From an uncultured Eubacteriales bacterium (GTDB taxonomy: Bacteria; Bacillota; Clostridia; Oscillospirales; UBA644): DNA of 64,000 bases. Both the position numbers and the translations under genes were made by a program. The first letter of the stretch is position 1, and each line of letters begins with the position of its first letter. The notes beneath the pieces were generated by a model that saw only the letters and a program-made list of their open reading frames with translations, was not told the origin of the DNA and did no database searches. Positions 39,730-48,716 of the stretch are shown here, piece after piece. The stretch is taken from assembly GCA_934501435.1 (NCBI GenBank), contig CAKSTW010000004.1, positions 186,001 through 250,000 on the forward strand, in the 5' to 3' direction.

Positions 39730-40200
39730 ATGAGTTTTGAAAAAGCAAAGGCGCATCTTGAGAAAAAAGGTTTTGCCGACAGAATAAAGGAATTCGACGT
39801 TTCGAGCGCGACCGTAGCCCTTGCCGCGGAGGCTGTCGGCTGCGAACCCGCGCATATCGCGAAAACGCTTTCATTTTCTCTTGACGACGGCGCGATACTG
39901 GTCGTCGCCGCGGGGGATACCAAAGTCGATAATAAAAAATTCAAGGAGACGTTTCATACAAAAGCGAAAATGCTTGCGTTCGACGACGTTGAAAGGCTTA
40001 TCGGACATTCCGTCGGCGGCGTCTGCCCGTTCGGGATCAACGACGGCGTGAAAGTGTATTTCGACGAAAGTCTCCGCCGGTTTGATTATATCTACCCCGC
40101 ATGCGGTTCGTCGAACAGCGCGGTAAAACTTTCCTGTGAAGACCTTGAAAACGCAGTCGAAAACGGCGAATGGGTCGACGTCTGCAAAATCGCGGAATAG
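39730..40200 (+). CDS. YbaK/EbsC-type aminoacyl-tRNA editing domain protein
   Basis: The 156-aa free-standing editing domain hydrolyses mischarged aminoacyl-tRNA (Cys- or Ala-tRNA-Pro class). Segments VGCEPAHIAKTLSF, IVVAAGDTKVDNKKFKE, the conserved GHSVGGVCPFG and the YPACGSSNSAVKLS end are typical. AAAGGAAG precedes the ATG. It lies between the surface protein gene and the ileS T-box; no proS is near. Exact tRNA specificity cannot be read. Confidence 0.87.
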   Translation: MSFEKAKAHLEKKGFADRIKEFDVSSATVALAAEAVGCEPAHIAKTLSFSLDDGAILVVAAGDTKVDNKKFKETFHTKAKMLAFDDVERLIGHSVGGVCPFGINDGVKVYFDESLRRFDYIYPACGSSNSAVKLSCEDLENAVENGEWVDVCKIAE

Positions 40201-40261
40201 TGTGTTTTCTTAAATTTCACAATTTAATCACAAACTTTTCAACATTTAATGCTACAATCAA

Positions 40262-40489
40262 ATAAAGACAATGACGAAGACAGTAATCCCTATGTGAAAT
40301 TCAAAGCGAGCCGGGGAGGGTGCAAGCCCGGTGAAAAGTAACTTCGGACGAATATCACTTCCGAGTCGCGGACCGAAATCAGTAAGTCTCGCCGGGGGCT
40401 CTCCGTAAAAGAGCGGTATGTGACGGCATACTTTTAATAGGTGGTAAGCAGATCGGTTCTGTCCTGTTAAAAAGGACGGAACCTTTTTT
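40262..40489 (+). promoter_or_regulatory. T-box leader of ileS (Ile, ATC specifier)
   Basis: A leader of about 230 nt precedes ileS. Stem I includes the GGGTGCAAGCCC element, and the specifier loop reads GAATATCACTTCC with codon ATC (40354-40356), matching isoleucine. Near the 3' end is the T-box core GGTGGTAAGCAG (TGGT at 40442-40445, which would pair with the tRNA ACCA end), then a terminator with stem GGTTCTGTCC / GGACGGAACC (40455-40464 with 40474-40483) and a T-run. Uncharged tRNA-Ile would favour the antiterminator and raise ileS expression. The core differs from the usual TGGNACCGCG. Confidence 0.85.
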
Positions 40490-40509
40490 ATTTATACGGA
40501 GGATATGAA

Positions 40510-43500
40510 ATGCTGTACGACAAAATACCGACCGATCTCAATTTCGTTGACAGAGAAAAGAAGGTCGAGGAATTCTGGAAGAAAAACGATATTTTCAAAA
40601 AGAGCATGGCAAAAAACGAGGGCGGAAAAACCTATACATTTTACGACGGACCGCCGACCGCGAACGGAAAACCGCATATCGGTCACGTTCTTACCCGCGT
40701 TATCAAGGATATGATACCCCGTTACCGTACGATGAAAGGGTATATGGTCCCGCGTAAGGCAGGATGGGATACCCACGGACTTCCCGTTGAACTTGAAGTC
40801 GAGAAAAAACTCGGACTTGACGGAAAAGACCAGATCGAAGAATACGGAATGGAACCGTTTATAAAGCAATGTAAGGAAAGCGTCTGGAAATACAAGGGAA
40901 TGTGGGAGGATTTCTCCTCCACCGTCGGTTTCTGGGCAGATATGGAAAATCCTTACGTCACCTACGACGATAACTTTATCGAATCGGAATGGTGGGCGCT
41001 CAAGGAAATATGGAAAAAAGGTCTTCTTTACAAAGGCTTCAAGATCGTTCCCTATTGCCCCCGCTGCGGAACTCCGCTTTCCGCTCAGGAAGTGGCTCAG
41101 GGATATAAAGATATCAAGGAACGCTCCGCGATAGTCCGCTTTAAGGCAAAAGGCGAGGACGCATATTTCCTTGCATGGACGACGACCCCCTGGACTTTGC
41201 CGTCAAACGTCGCGCTCTGCGTAAACCCCGACGAGACCTATGTCAAGGTGAAGGCGGCTGACGGATATACCTATTATATAGCCGAAGCGCTTGCCGGAAA
41301 GGTCCTCGGAAAACTTGCGACCGACGAAAAGCCCGCCTACGAAGTTCTTGAGACTTACAAAGGCAAAGACCTTGAATATAAAGAATATGAGCCGCTTTAC
41401 GAGTGCGCGGGCGTTGCTGCCGCAAAACAGAAGAAAAAGGCCCATATCGTAATGGTCGACGGATACGTCACCATGAACGACGGTACCGGTATCGTCCACT
41501 GCGCTCCGGCGTTCGGCGAAGACGACGCGAGAGTCGGAAAGAGATACGACCTGCCGTTCGTTCAGTTTGTCGACGGAAAAGGCAATATGACCGCCGAAAC
41601 ACCCTTTGCGGGACTTTTCGTAAAGAAAGCCGACCCCGAAGTCTTAAAGGACCTCGACGCGAAAGGACTTCTTTTCGACGCTCCGAAATTCGAGCATAAC
41701 TATCCGCATTGCTGGAGATGCGACACTCCGCTTATCTATTACGCGCGCGAATCCTGGTTTATCAAGATGACCGCCGTAAAAGACGACCTTATAAGAAACA
41801 ACAACACAATAAACTGGATCCCCGAAAATATCGGAAAAGGACGTTTCGGCGACTGGCTCGAAAACGTTCAGGACTGGGGTATTTCCCGTAACCGTTATTG
41901 GGGAACTCCCTTAAATATATGGGAATGTGAATGCGGACATCTTCATTCGGTAGGCAGCCGCGAAGAACTCTATGAAATGAGCGGCGACGAAAGAGCGAAA
42001 AGTGTCGAGCTGCACCGCCCGTATATCGACGAAATAACGATAAAATGCCCCGAATGCGGAAAAGAAATGCACCGCGTTCCCGAAGTTATCGACTGCTGGT
42101 TCGACTCCGGCGCAATGCCCTTTGCTCAGCACCACTATCCCTTTGAAAATAAGGACGTTTTCGAAAAACAGTTCCCCGCGGACTTCATTTCCGAAGCGGT
42201 CGACCAGACGAGAGGCTGGTTCTATTCGCTGCTTGCCGAATCGACTTTGCTTTTCAACAAAGCGCCTTATAAGAACGTCATAGTCCTCGGCCACGTCCAG
42301 GACGAAAACGGTCAGAAGATGAGCAAATCCAAAGGAAACGCCGTCGACCCGTTTGAAGCGCTCGCAACTTACGGCGCGGACGCCATACGCTGGTATTTCT
42401 ATTCGAACAGCGCTCCGTGGCTCCCGAACCGTTTCCACGGCGGGGCTGTCGTAGAGGGACAGAGAAAGATGATGGGGACTTTGTGGAACACCTACGCTTT
42501 CTATGTTCTCTACGCAAATATCGACAATTTCGACCCGACAAAGTATTCTCTTGAATACGATAAACTGTCGGTCATGGATAAATGGCTCTTGTCGAAACTC
42601 AATTCTACGGTAAAGGCCGTCGACGGATATCTTTCGGATTATAAGATAACCGAGACCGCCCGCGCTTTGCAGGAATTTGTCGACGATCTTTCCAACTGGT
42701 ACGTCCGCCGTTCGCGCGAGCGTTTCTGGGTAAAGGATATGCCGCAGGATAAGATAAACGCCTATATGACGCTTTACACCGCGCTTGTAACTCTCTGCAA
42801 GGCGGCGGCTCCGATGCTTCCGTTTATAACCGAAGATATCTACCGCAATATCGTCGTGAAGGTCGATAAGACCGCTCCCGAAAGCATTCATCTCTGCGCT
42901 TTCCCCGAAGTAAATGAAGAAATGATAGATAAAGAAGCCGAGACCCTTATGGACGAGGTTCTCGAGATCGTAACTCTCGGAAGAAACTGCAGAAACAGCG
43001 CCAATATAAAGAACAGACAGCCTATCGGTCAGATGTTCTATAAGGCGGAAGAGGCTCTTCCCGAATACTATGCGGATATAGTAAAAGAAGAACTTAACGT
43101 CAAGAATATAGCCTTTGACCCGTCTGCCGAAAAGTATGTTTCCTATACCTTCAAACCGCAGCTTAAAACGCTCGGAAAGCGTTTCGGAAAAGACCTCGGA
43201 ACCGTTAAGGAAATTCTTGCAAACCTTGACGGAAAAGCGACGATGAGCGAACTTGAAAAGACGGGATTCGTAACCGTCGAAGTAAACGGCGTTGCCGAAA
43301 AACTTTCCCGCGACGACCTGCTTATCTCCTCTGCCCAGAGCGGCGATTTCGAATTCGCGTCCTACGGCGGAATCATAGTCGTTCTTGACAAGCGCCTCTC
43401 TCCCGAACTTATCGAAGAGGGCTTTGTCCGCGAAATAGTAAGCAAGATACAGACAATGAGAAAAGAAGCGGGCTTTAAGGTCATGGACAATATCAACGTC

Positions 43501-43665
43501 TATGTCGCCGGAAACGATAAAATAAAGGCTATCGTCGAAAGAAACGAAACCGAAATAGGCGAAGACGTCCTTGCGGCGGATTTCATTTTCGATAAGACCT
43601 GCCCGACCTCGAAAGAATGGAATATCAACGGCGAAAAAGTATCTGTCGGCGTTGAATGTATATAA
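40510..43665 (+). CDS. ileS: Isoleucyl-tRNA synthetase
   Basis: The 1051-aa class I synthetase has HIGH in GKPHIGHVLTRV (about residues 56-59), KMSKSKGN (about 598), the CP1 editing domain with WTTTPWTLPSNVALCV and GIVHCAPAFGEDD, and zinc-type cysteines CPRCG and CECGH/CPECG. It resembles the longer, eukaryote-like IleS2 type by length and C-terminus (DLLISSAQSGDFEF), a type often linked with mupirocin tolerance. ATG at 40510 has CGGAGG 7 nt upstream. It is controlled by the T-box leader and ended by its own terminator. Confidence 0.95.
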   Translation: MLYDKIPTDLNFVDREKKVEEFWKKNDIFKKSMAKNEGGKTYTFYDGPPTANGKPHIGHVLTRVIKDMIPRYRTMKGYMVPRKAGWDTHGLPVELEVEKKLGLDGKDQIEEYGMEPFIKQCKESVWKYKGMWEDFSSTVGFWADMENPYVTYDDNFIESEWWALKEIWKKGLLYKGFKIVPYCPRCGTPLSAQEVAQGYKDIKERSAIVRFKAKGEDAYFLAWTTTPWTLPSNVALCVNPDETYVKVKAADGYTYYIAEALAGKVLGKLATDEKPAYEVLETYKGKDLEYKEYEPLYECAGVAAAKQKKKAHIVMVDGYVTMNDGTGIVHCAPAFGEDDARVGKRYDLPFVQFVDGKGNMTAETPFAGLFVKKADPEVLKDLDAKGLLFDAPKFEHNYPHCWRCDTPLIYYARESWFIKMTAVKDDLIRNNNTINWIPENIGKGRFGDWLENVQDWGISRNRYWGTPLNIWECECGHLHSVGSREELYEMSGDERAKSVELHRPYIDEITIKCPECGKEMHRVPEVIDCWFDSGAMPFAQHHYPFENKDVFEKQFPADFISEAVDQTRGWFYSLLAESTLLFNKAPYKNVIVLGHVQDENGQKMSKSKGNAVDPFEALATYGADAIRWYFYSNSAPWLPNRFHGGAVVEGQRKMMGTLWNTYAFYVLYANIDNFDPTKYSLEYDKLSVMDKWLLSKLNSTVKAVDGYLSDYKITETARALQEFVDDLSNWYVRRSRERFWVKDMPQDKINAYMTLYTALVTLCKAAAPMLPFITEDIYRNIVVKVDKTAPESIHLCAFPEVNEEMIDKEAETLMDEVLEIVTLGRNCRNSANIKNRQPIGQMFYKAEEALPEYYADIVKEELNVKNIAFDPSAEKYVSYTFKPQLKTLGKRFGKDLGTVKEILANLDGKATMSELEKTGFVTVEVNGVAEKLSRDDLLISSAQSGDFEFASYGGIIVVLDKRLSPELIEEGFVREIVSKIQTMRKEAGFKVMDNINVYVAGNDKIKAIVERNETEIGEDVLAADFIFDKTCPTSKEWNINGEKVSVGVECI

Positions 43666-43685
43666 GTCCGAAATTTGGGACTTTG

Positions 43686-43720
43686 AAATACCCCTGAACT
43701 GTGTGTTCGGGGGTATTTTT
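43686..43720 (+). terminator. Terminator after ileS
   Basis: A 14-bp stem AAATACCCCTGAAC / GTTCGGGGGTATTT (one T-G pair), loop TGTGT, T-run. Confidence 0.92.
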
Positions 43721-43827
43721 TACATTTTTGAAGATAAACATAATAAAAGTTGCTTATGCAACAGTATAAATTTCTTTTTTATGCTATACTTACGCGTGTA
43801 AAAAAGCGAAAGGAAAAGGGAGAAGAA

Positions 43828-45954
43828 ATGCAGGTTGTAAAAAGAGACGGCAGCATCGTAAACTACGACAGATCCAAGATCGTGACCGCGATAAACGCGG
43901 CAAACGCCGAAGTTGAAGAAATAGAGAGAGCGTCCTCGGCTCAGATCGAGGAGATTCTCGATTATATAGAAAGCAAGAAAAGATCGCGTATCCTTGTTGA
44001 AGACATTCAGGATATGATCGAACAGAAACTTATGGAATACGATCTGTTCACTCTTGCAAAGACCTATATAATCTACCGTTACACGAGAGCGCTTGTCAGA
44101 AAATCGAACACCACCGACGAATCCATTCTTTCGCTTATAAGAAACGAAAATAAGGAACTTGCGGAGGAAAATTCGAATAAAAACACCGTTCTTGCGTCGA
44201 CCCAGAGAGACTATATCGCGGGCGAAGTGAGCCGTGACTTGACGAAGAGAATTCTGCTGCCCGAAAAAATTTCAAAGGCGCACGAAGAAGGGGCTATCCA
44301 CTTCCACGACGCCGATTATTTCCTGCAGCCTATCTTCAACTGCTGCCTTGTAAATATAAAGGATATGCTCGATAACGGAACCGTCATGAACGGCAAACTT
44401 ATCGAAAGCCCGAAAAGTTTTCAGGTCGCCTGCACGATAATGACCCAGATAATAGCCGCCGTCGCGTCAAGCCAGTACGGAGGACAGTCGGTCGACGTCA
44501 AGCACCTCGGAAAATATCTCCGCCGCAGCCGTGAGAAGTTTGAAAAGCAGACAAGAGAGATCGCCGGCGACGCGGTTCCCGAAGAGATGATCGAAAAGAT
44601 CGTCGACGGAAGGCTCCGCGACGAACTCAAAAGCGGCGTTCAGACGATACAGTATCAGATAAACACCCTTATGACCACAAACGGTCAGTCCCCGTTCGTT
44701 ACCCTTTTCCTGAACCTTGACGAGAACGACGAATATATCGAAGAAAACGCAATGATAATCGAAGAAATTCTCCGTCAGAGATATGAGGGAATAAAGAACG
44801 AAAAGGGCGTATATATAACCCCGGCGTTCCCGAAACTCGTTTACGTCCTCGACGAATGTAACTGTCTTAAAGGCGGAAAATACGACTATATAACCGAAAT
44901 GGCGGTCAAATGCTCCGCAAAACGTATGTACCCCGACTATATTTCCGCAAAGAAAATGCGCGAAAACTACGAAGGCAACGTCTTTTCTCCGATGGGCTGC
45001 CGCAGTTTTCTCGCCCCGTGGAAAGACGAAAACGGCGAATATAAGTTTGAGGGCAGATTCAATCAGGGCGTCGTAAGCCTCAACCTGCCGCAGATAGGAA
45101 TTCTCGCAAAAGGCGACGAAGAGAAGTTCTGGGAAATACTTGAAGAAAGGCTCGAACTTTGCTATGAGGCTTTGATGTGCCGCCACGAGGCGCTGCGCAA
45201 AGTCAGAAGCGACGTCAGCCCCGTTCATTGGCAGTACGGCGCGCTTGCGCGCCTGAAAAAGGGCGAAAGCATCGAAAAACTGCTTTACGGCGGTTATTCC
45301 TCGATTTCTCTCGGTTATATCGGTCTTTATGAAGTCACGAAACTTGTAAAGGGCGTTTCTCATACCGACCCCGTCGGCGAGGAATTCGCTCTGAGAGTCA
45401 TGAGACGCCTCCGCGAAAAGACGAACGAATGGAAGGCGAAAACGAATATCGGCTTTGCCCTTTACGGAACGCCCGCCGAGTCTCTCTGCTACCGTTTCGC
45501 GCGTATCGACAAGGAGCGTTTCGGAACAATAAAAGACGTCACCGATAAAGGCTATTATACGAATTCTTACCATGTCGACGTAAGAGAAGATATCGACGCA
45601 TTCGATAAATTCCGTTTTGAAAGCCAGTTCCAGACCATTTCTTCGGGCGGCGCCATTTCCTACGTCGAAATACCGAATCTTCGCCATAACCTTGAAGCGC
45701 TCGAGGAACTCGTCAAATTTATCTACGATAATATCCAGTACGCTGAATTCAACACCAAGAGCGACTACTGCCACGTCTGCGGCTACGACGGCGAAATAAT
45801 CGTCAACGACGATAACGAGTGGGAGTGTCCCGCCTGCCACAATAAAGACCACAGCAAGATGAACGTCACGAGAAGGACCTGCGGTTATCTCGGCGAAAAC
45901 TTCTGGAACGAGGGCAAGACCAAAGAGATAAAAGCCCGCGTTCTGCACCTGTGA
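43828..45954 (+). CDS. nrdD: Anaerobic ribonucleoside-triphosphate reductase
   Basis: A 708-aa class III glycyl-radical enzyme that makes deoxyribonucleotides without oxygen. An ATP-cone regulatory domain (VVKRDGSIVNYDRSKI onward) occupies about residues 1-95. The substrate-binding core contains HFHDADYF and FNCCLVNIKDM. The C-terminal zinc site has CHVCGYDG and CPACHNK, followed by RRTCGYLGE with the radical glycine. The ATG at 43828 follows GGGAGAAGAA; an upstream in-frame ATG lacks a site. It ends where nrdG starts. It implies anaerobic growth. Confidence 0.96.
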   Translation: MQVVKRDGSIVNYDRSKIVTAINAANAEVEEIERASSAQIEEILDYIESKKRSRILVEDIQDMIEQKLMEYDLFTLAKTYIIYRYTRALVRKSNTTDESILSLIRNENKELAEENSNKNTVLASTQRDYIAGEVSRDLTKRILLPEKISKAHEEGAIHFHDADYFLQPIFNCCLVNIKDMLDNGTVMNGKLIESPKSFQVACTIMTQIIAAVASSQYGGQSVDVKHLGKYLRRSREKFEKQTREIAGDAVPEEMIEKIVDGRLRDELKSGVQTIQYQINTLMTTNGQSPFVTLFLNLDENDEYIEENAMIIEEILRQRYEGIKNEKGVYITPAFPKLVYVLDECNCLKGGKYDYITEMAVKCSAKRMYPDYISAKKMRENYEGNVFSPMGCRSFLAPWKDENGEYKFEGRFNQGVVSLNLPQIGILAKGDEEKFWEILEERLELCYEALMCRHEALRKVRSDVSPVHWQYGALARLKKGESIEKLLYGGYSSISLGYIGLYEVTKLVKGVSHTDPVGEEFALRVMRRLREKTNEWKAKTNIGFALYGTPAESLCYRFARIDKERFGTIKDVTDKGYYTNSYHVDVREDIDAFDKFRFESQFQTISSGGAISYVEIPNLRHNLEALEELVKFIYDNIQYAEFNTKSDYCHVCGYDGEIIVNDDNEWECPACHNKDHSKMNVTRRTCGYLGENFWNEGKTKEIKARVLHL

Positions 45955-46466
45955 TGAACTTTGCGGCGATAAAAAAGCATGACGTCGCGAACGGACCGGG
46001 AGTAAGGGTCTCCCTGTTTGTTTCGGGGTGCGAGCATTACTGCAAGGGCTGTTTCAATTCCGAGGCGTGGGATTTTTCCTACGGCAGCGTCTTTGACGAA
46101 AACGCGGAAAGTGAAATTTTCGCGGCGCTCGGAAAGCCGTATATAAAAGGTTTTTCTCTTCTCGGAGGAGAACCTTTCCACCCGAAAAACAGACCGGCGC
46201 TCGCTCTTCTTCTTGAAAAAATCAAAAAGACTTTTCCCGAGAAGGACGTCTGGTGCTATACGGGTTACGACCTTGAAACCGAACTTCTTTTCGGAAAAGA
46301 GGACGAAAATGCGCGACGCATGCTTGAAAATATTGATATCCTTGTCGACGGACGGTTTGTCGAGGAAAAGAAAAATCTTTCCCTTCGCTTCCGCGGTTCG
46401 GAAAATCAGAGGATAATAAAACTTCCCGAAACTCTGGCGACGGGAAAGATAGTTTTGTGGGAATAA
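45954..46466 (+). CDS. nrdG: Anaerobic ribonucleotide reductase activating protein
   Basis: The 170-aa radical SAM activase installs the glycyl radical on NrdD. The iron-sulfur motif is CEHYCKGC (residues about 24-31), followed by SLLGGEPFHPKN and YTGYDLE. Its ATG shares its first base with the nrdD stop (TGATG), so the pair is tightly coupled. Confidence 0.95.
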   Translation: MNFAAIKKHDVANGPGVRVSLFVSGCEHYCKGCFNSEAWDFSYGSVFDENAESEIFAALGKPYIKGFSLLGGEPFHPKNRPALALLLEKIKKTFPEKDVWCYTGYDLETELLFGKEDENARRMLENIDILVDGRFVEEKKNLSLRFRGSENQRIIKLPETLATGKIVLWE

Positions 46467-46469
46467 AAT

Positions 46470-46503
46470 CAGGGCTGTAAGATTCTTACAGCTCTGTTTT
46501 TTT
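46470..46503 (+). terminator. Terminator after nrdDG
   Basis: Stem CAGGGCTGTAAG / CTTACAGCTCTG, loop ATT, T7 run. Confidence 0.9.
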
Positions 46504-46555
46504 CAAATACCGAATTTCGTGCGACGGTTTTTTACATTTCTGCTCATAGTTCGCG

Positions 46556-46584
46556 TTGACAAGTTCTGCAAAAAATGTTATAAT
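46556..46584 (+). promoter_or_regulatory. Promoter of the citrate synthase gene
   Basis: TTGACA (46556-46561), 17 nt, TATAAT (46579-46584), a perfect consensus. Confidence 0.92.
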
Positions 46585-46627
46585 TATACTGTCTAAATTT
46601 ACGATTTTTTGCGAAGGAGGCATTGAA

Positions 46628-47995
46628 TTGAGTAAAAAAAATTATTCGGAAATAACCGCCGATGTCAGAAATCTTACTTCGATTTCCAAAACGAACAACG
46701 CCATACCTCCGGAACTTTACATTCAGTATAAAGTAAACAGAGGGCTCAGAGATCTGAACGGAAACGGCGTTCTTACCGGACTTACCGAGATCTCCGAGAT
46801 AAATTCAAAAGAAATAATAGACGGCAGATCCGTTCCCTGCGACGGCGAACTTTTCTACCGCGGATACAATATAAGGGAACTTATCGCGGGGATCGTTTCG
46901 GAGGGCAGATTCGGCTTTGAAGAGGTTATTTACCTTCTTTTAATGGGCGAACTTCCGACCGAGGAAGAATATAAGAATTTCTGTAAGGTTTTGGGGGAAT
47001 ACCGCTCTCTTCCGAATTCCTTTACGCGCGACGTCATAATGAAAGCGCCGAGTTCGAATATGATGAACTCTCTTGCAAGAAGCGTTCTGACTCTTTATTC
47101 CTACGACACGAACGCCGACGATACGTCTCTTGAAAACGTAATGAGACAGTCTCTTCAGCTCATTTCGATGTTCCCGATGCTGTCGATTTATGCCTATACC
47201 GCGTTTGACTATTATAAAAACAAAAACGGGAGTCTGTTTATTCACGACCCTGACCCCGAACTTTCGACCGCGGAAAACATTCTTATGATGCTGCGTCCGG
47301 ATAAGTCCTATTCGAGAAACGAAGCCAAAATTCTCGATATAGCGCTTATTCTTCACGCGGAACACGGCGGAGGTAATAACTCAAGTTTCACGACCCATGT
47401 CGTTTCGTCGTCGGGAACGGACACCTATTCCGCAATCGCGGCGGCTCTCGGAAGCCTTAAGGGACCGAAACACGGCGGCGCGAATATCAAGGTCTGCCAG
47501 ATGTTTAAGAATATCGAGAAAAACGTAAAAGACTGGAAAGACGAAGACGAAATAAGGGCTTACCTAGCAAAGATATTGAATAAGGAAGCCTTTGACAGAT
47601 CGGGACTTATTTACGGTATGGGTCACGCGGTCTATTCCGTTTCCGACCCGCGTTCGGAAGTCATAAAGGCGTTTGTCCCGACCCTTGCAAAGGAAAAGGG
47701 AAGGGAAGAGGAACTCACTCTTTACAATACCGTCGAGCGCCTTGCTCCGCAGGTGATTTCATCTGTCAGAACGATATATAAAGGCGTTTCCGCGAACGTC
47801 GATTTTTACAGCGGGCTTGTTTACGACATGCTCGGAATTCCCGCCGAACTCTACACTCCGCTTTTTGCGATTTCGAGAATTGCGGGCTGGTCGGCTCACC
47901 GAATGGAAGAACTCGTGAACGGAAACAAGATAATCAGACCGGCATATAAATCGGTCGCCGAACGCCGAACATATAACTCAATGGATCAGAGATAA
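46628..47995 (+). CDS. gltA: Citrate synthase
   Basis: This 455-aa enzyme condenses acetyl-CoA and oxaloacetate. It has the N-terminal FYRGYNIRELI, catalytic His regions LILHAEHGGGNNSSF and KHGGANIKV, and GMGHAVYSVSDPRS with the catalytic Asp in VDFYSGLVYDMLG. Its Gram-positive-type sequence is longer than usual because of an N-terminal extension of about 50 residues. The start is TTG at 46628 with AAGGAGG 8 nt upstream; no ATG fits. It stands alone behind a perfect promoter. Other TCA genes are not in the window, so it may serve glutamate synthesis. Confidence 0.93.
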   Translation: MSKKNYSEITADVRNLTSISKTNNAIPPELYIQYKVNRGLRDLNGNGVLTGLTEISEINSKEIIDGRSVPCDGELFYRGYNIRELIAGIVSEGRFGFEEVIYLLLMGELPTEEEYKNFCKVLGEYRSLPNSFTRDVIMKAPSSNMMNSLARSVLTLYSYDTNADDTSLENVMRQSLQLISMFPMLSIYAYTAFDYYKNKNGSLFIHDPDPELSTAENILMMLRPDKSYSRNEAKILDIALILHAEHGGGNNSSFTTHVVSSSGTDTYSAIAAALGSLKGPKHGGANIKVCQMFKNIEKNVKDWKDEDEIRAYLAKILNKEAFDRSGLIYGMGHAVYSVSDPRSEVIKAFVPTLAKEKGREEELTLYNTVERLAPQVISSVRTIYKGVSANVDFYSGLVYDMLGIPAELYTPLFAISRIAGWSAHRMEELVNGNKIIRPAYKSVAERRTYNSMDQR

Positions 47996-48000
47996 AAACA

Positions 48001-48034
48001 GGGCTGTAAAACGAAAGTTTTACAGCCCGCTTTA
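48001..48034. terminator. Terminator between citrate synthase and mntP (bidirectional)
   Basis: A 12-bp perfect stem (GGGCTGTAAAAC / GTTTTACAGCCC) with a GAAA loop and T-rich sequence on both sides, between convergent genes. Confidence 0.9.
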
Positions 48035-48039
48035 TTTTT

Positions 48040-48609
48040 TCAGAATGAAATAATTCCGAGATGTTCAAGTAAGATTTTTACCCCTATCAAAATAAGGATT
48101 ATACCTCCCGCGATCTCCGCTTTTGTCTTATATTTCGCGCCGAATCTGTGCCCGACAAAAACGCCGAAAGCCGAAATGACAAAGGTCGTGCAGCCGATTA
48201 TCGTTATCGACGACAGGATATCGGTTTTGAGAAACGCAAAGGTTATTCCGACCGCCAGAGCGTCGATACTTGTTGCGATCGCCATTAAGAAAAGTTCTTT
48301 GATGTCGAATCTGCCGTCGTCTTCGTCTTCTTCTCCGCCTTTGACGGCTTCCCATATCATTTTGCCGCCGATAAATAAGAGAAGCCCGAACGCTATCCAG
48401 TGGTCAAAGTCGGTTATGTACTTTTCGAAACGGGTTCCGAGAAGCCAGCCGATAAGCGGCATTAAAGCCTGAAAACCTCCGAAAAACAGAGCGATGAGCG
48501 CCGTCTGCTTATAGTTGAGTTTCGGCATTTTAAGCCCTTTGCAGATTGCGACCGCAAACGCGTCCATGGAAAGACCTACGCCGAGGAGCAGCAACTCTAA
48601 AAATCCCAT
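48040..48609 (-). CDS. mntP: Manganese efflux pump MntP
   Basis: The 189-aa protein with six hydrophobic helices has the family repeats LGVGLSMDAFAVAICKG and ATSIDALAVGITFA, each with the conserved Asp, and a charged loop KGGEEDEDDGRFD between halves. MntP exports Mn2+ from the cytoplasm. It has its own consensus promoter. No riboswitch (yybP-ykoY type) was seen in its short leader. Confidence 0.9.
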   Translation of the reverse strand: MGFLELLLLGVGLSMDAFAVAICKGLKMPKLNYKQTALIALFFGGFQALMPLIGWLLGTRFEKYITDFDHWIAFGLLLFIGGKMIWEAVKGGEEDEDDGRFDIKELFLMAIATSIDALAVGITFAFLKTDILSSITIIGCTTFVISAFGVFVGHRFGAKYKTKAEIAGGIILILIGVKILLEHLGIISF

Positions 48610-48643
48610 ACGGTTTCATTCCTTTTTTCTGTCGTTGAGCGAT

Positions 48644-48672
48644 ATTATATCACAATCGCCGCCGTTTGTCAA
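48644..48672 (-). promoter_or_regulatory. Promoter of mntP
   Basis: On the minus strand TTGACA (48672-48667), 17 nt, TATAAT (48649-48644), a perfect consensus. Confidence 0.9.
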
Positions 48673-48678
48673 GAAAAA

Positions 48679-48702
48679 AAAGAGGTACTTGCGTACCTCT
48701 TT
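48679..48702 (-). terminator. Terminator after fba
   Basis: On the minus strand stem AAAGAGGTAC / GTACCTCTTT, loop GCAA, then a T8 run. Confidence 0.92.
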
Positions 48703-48716
48703 CAATTTTTGAATTC

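Noticed and set aside
40262..40450. Cobalamin-type riboswitch reading of the ileS leader, suggested by GCCGGGGAGGGTGCAAG
   Set aside because: The ATC specifier, T-box core and terminator before ileS fit a T-box far better.
44467..45948. Long open frame (493 codons) antisense to nrdD
   Set aside because: Mirror of codon bias (GAA/TTC and GAC/GTC pairs) in a well-identified gene; no ribosome site and no recognisable domain.
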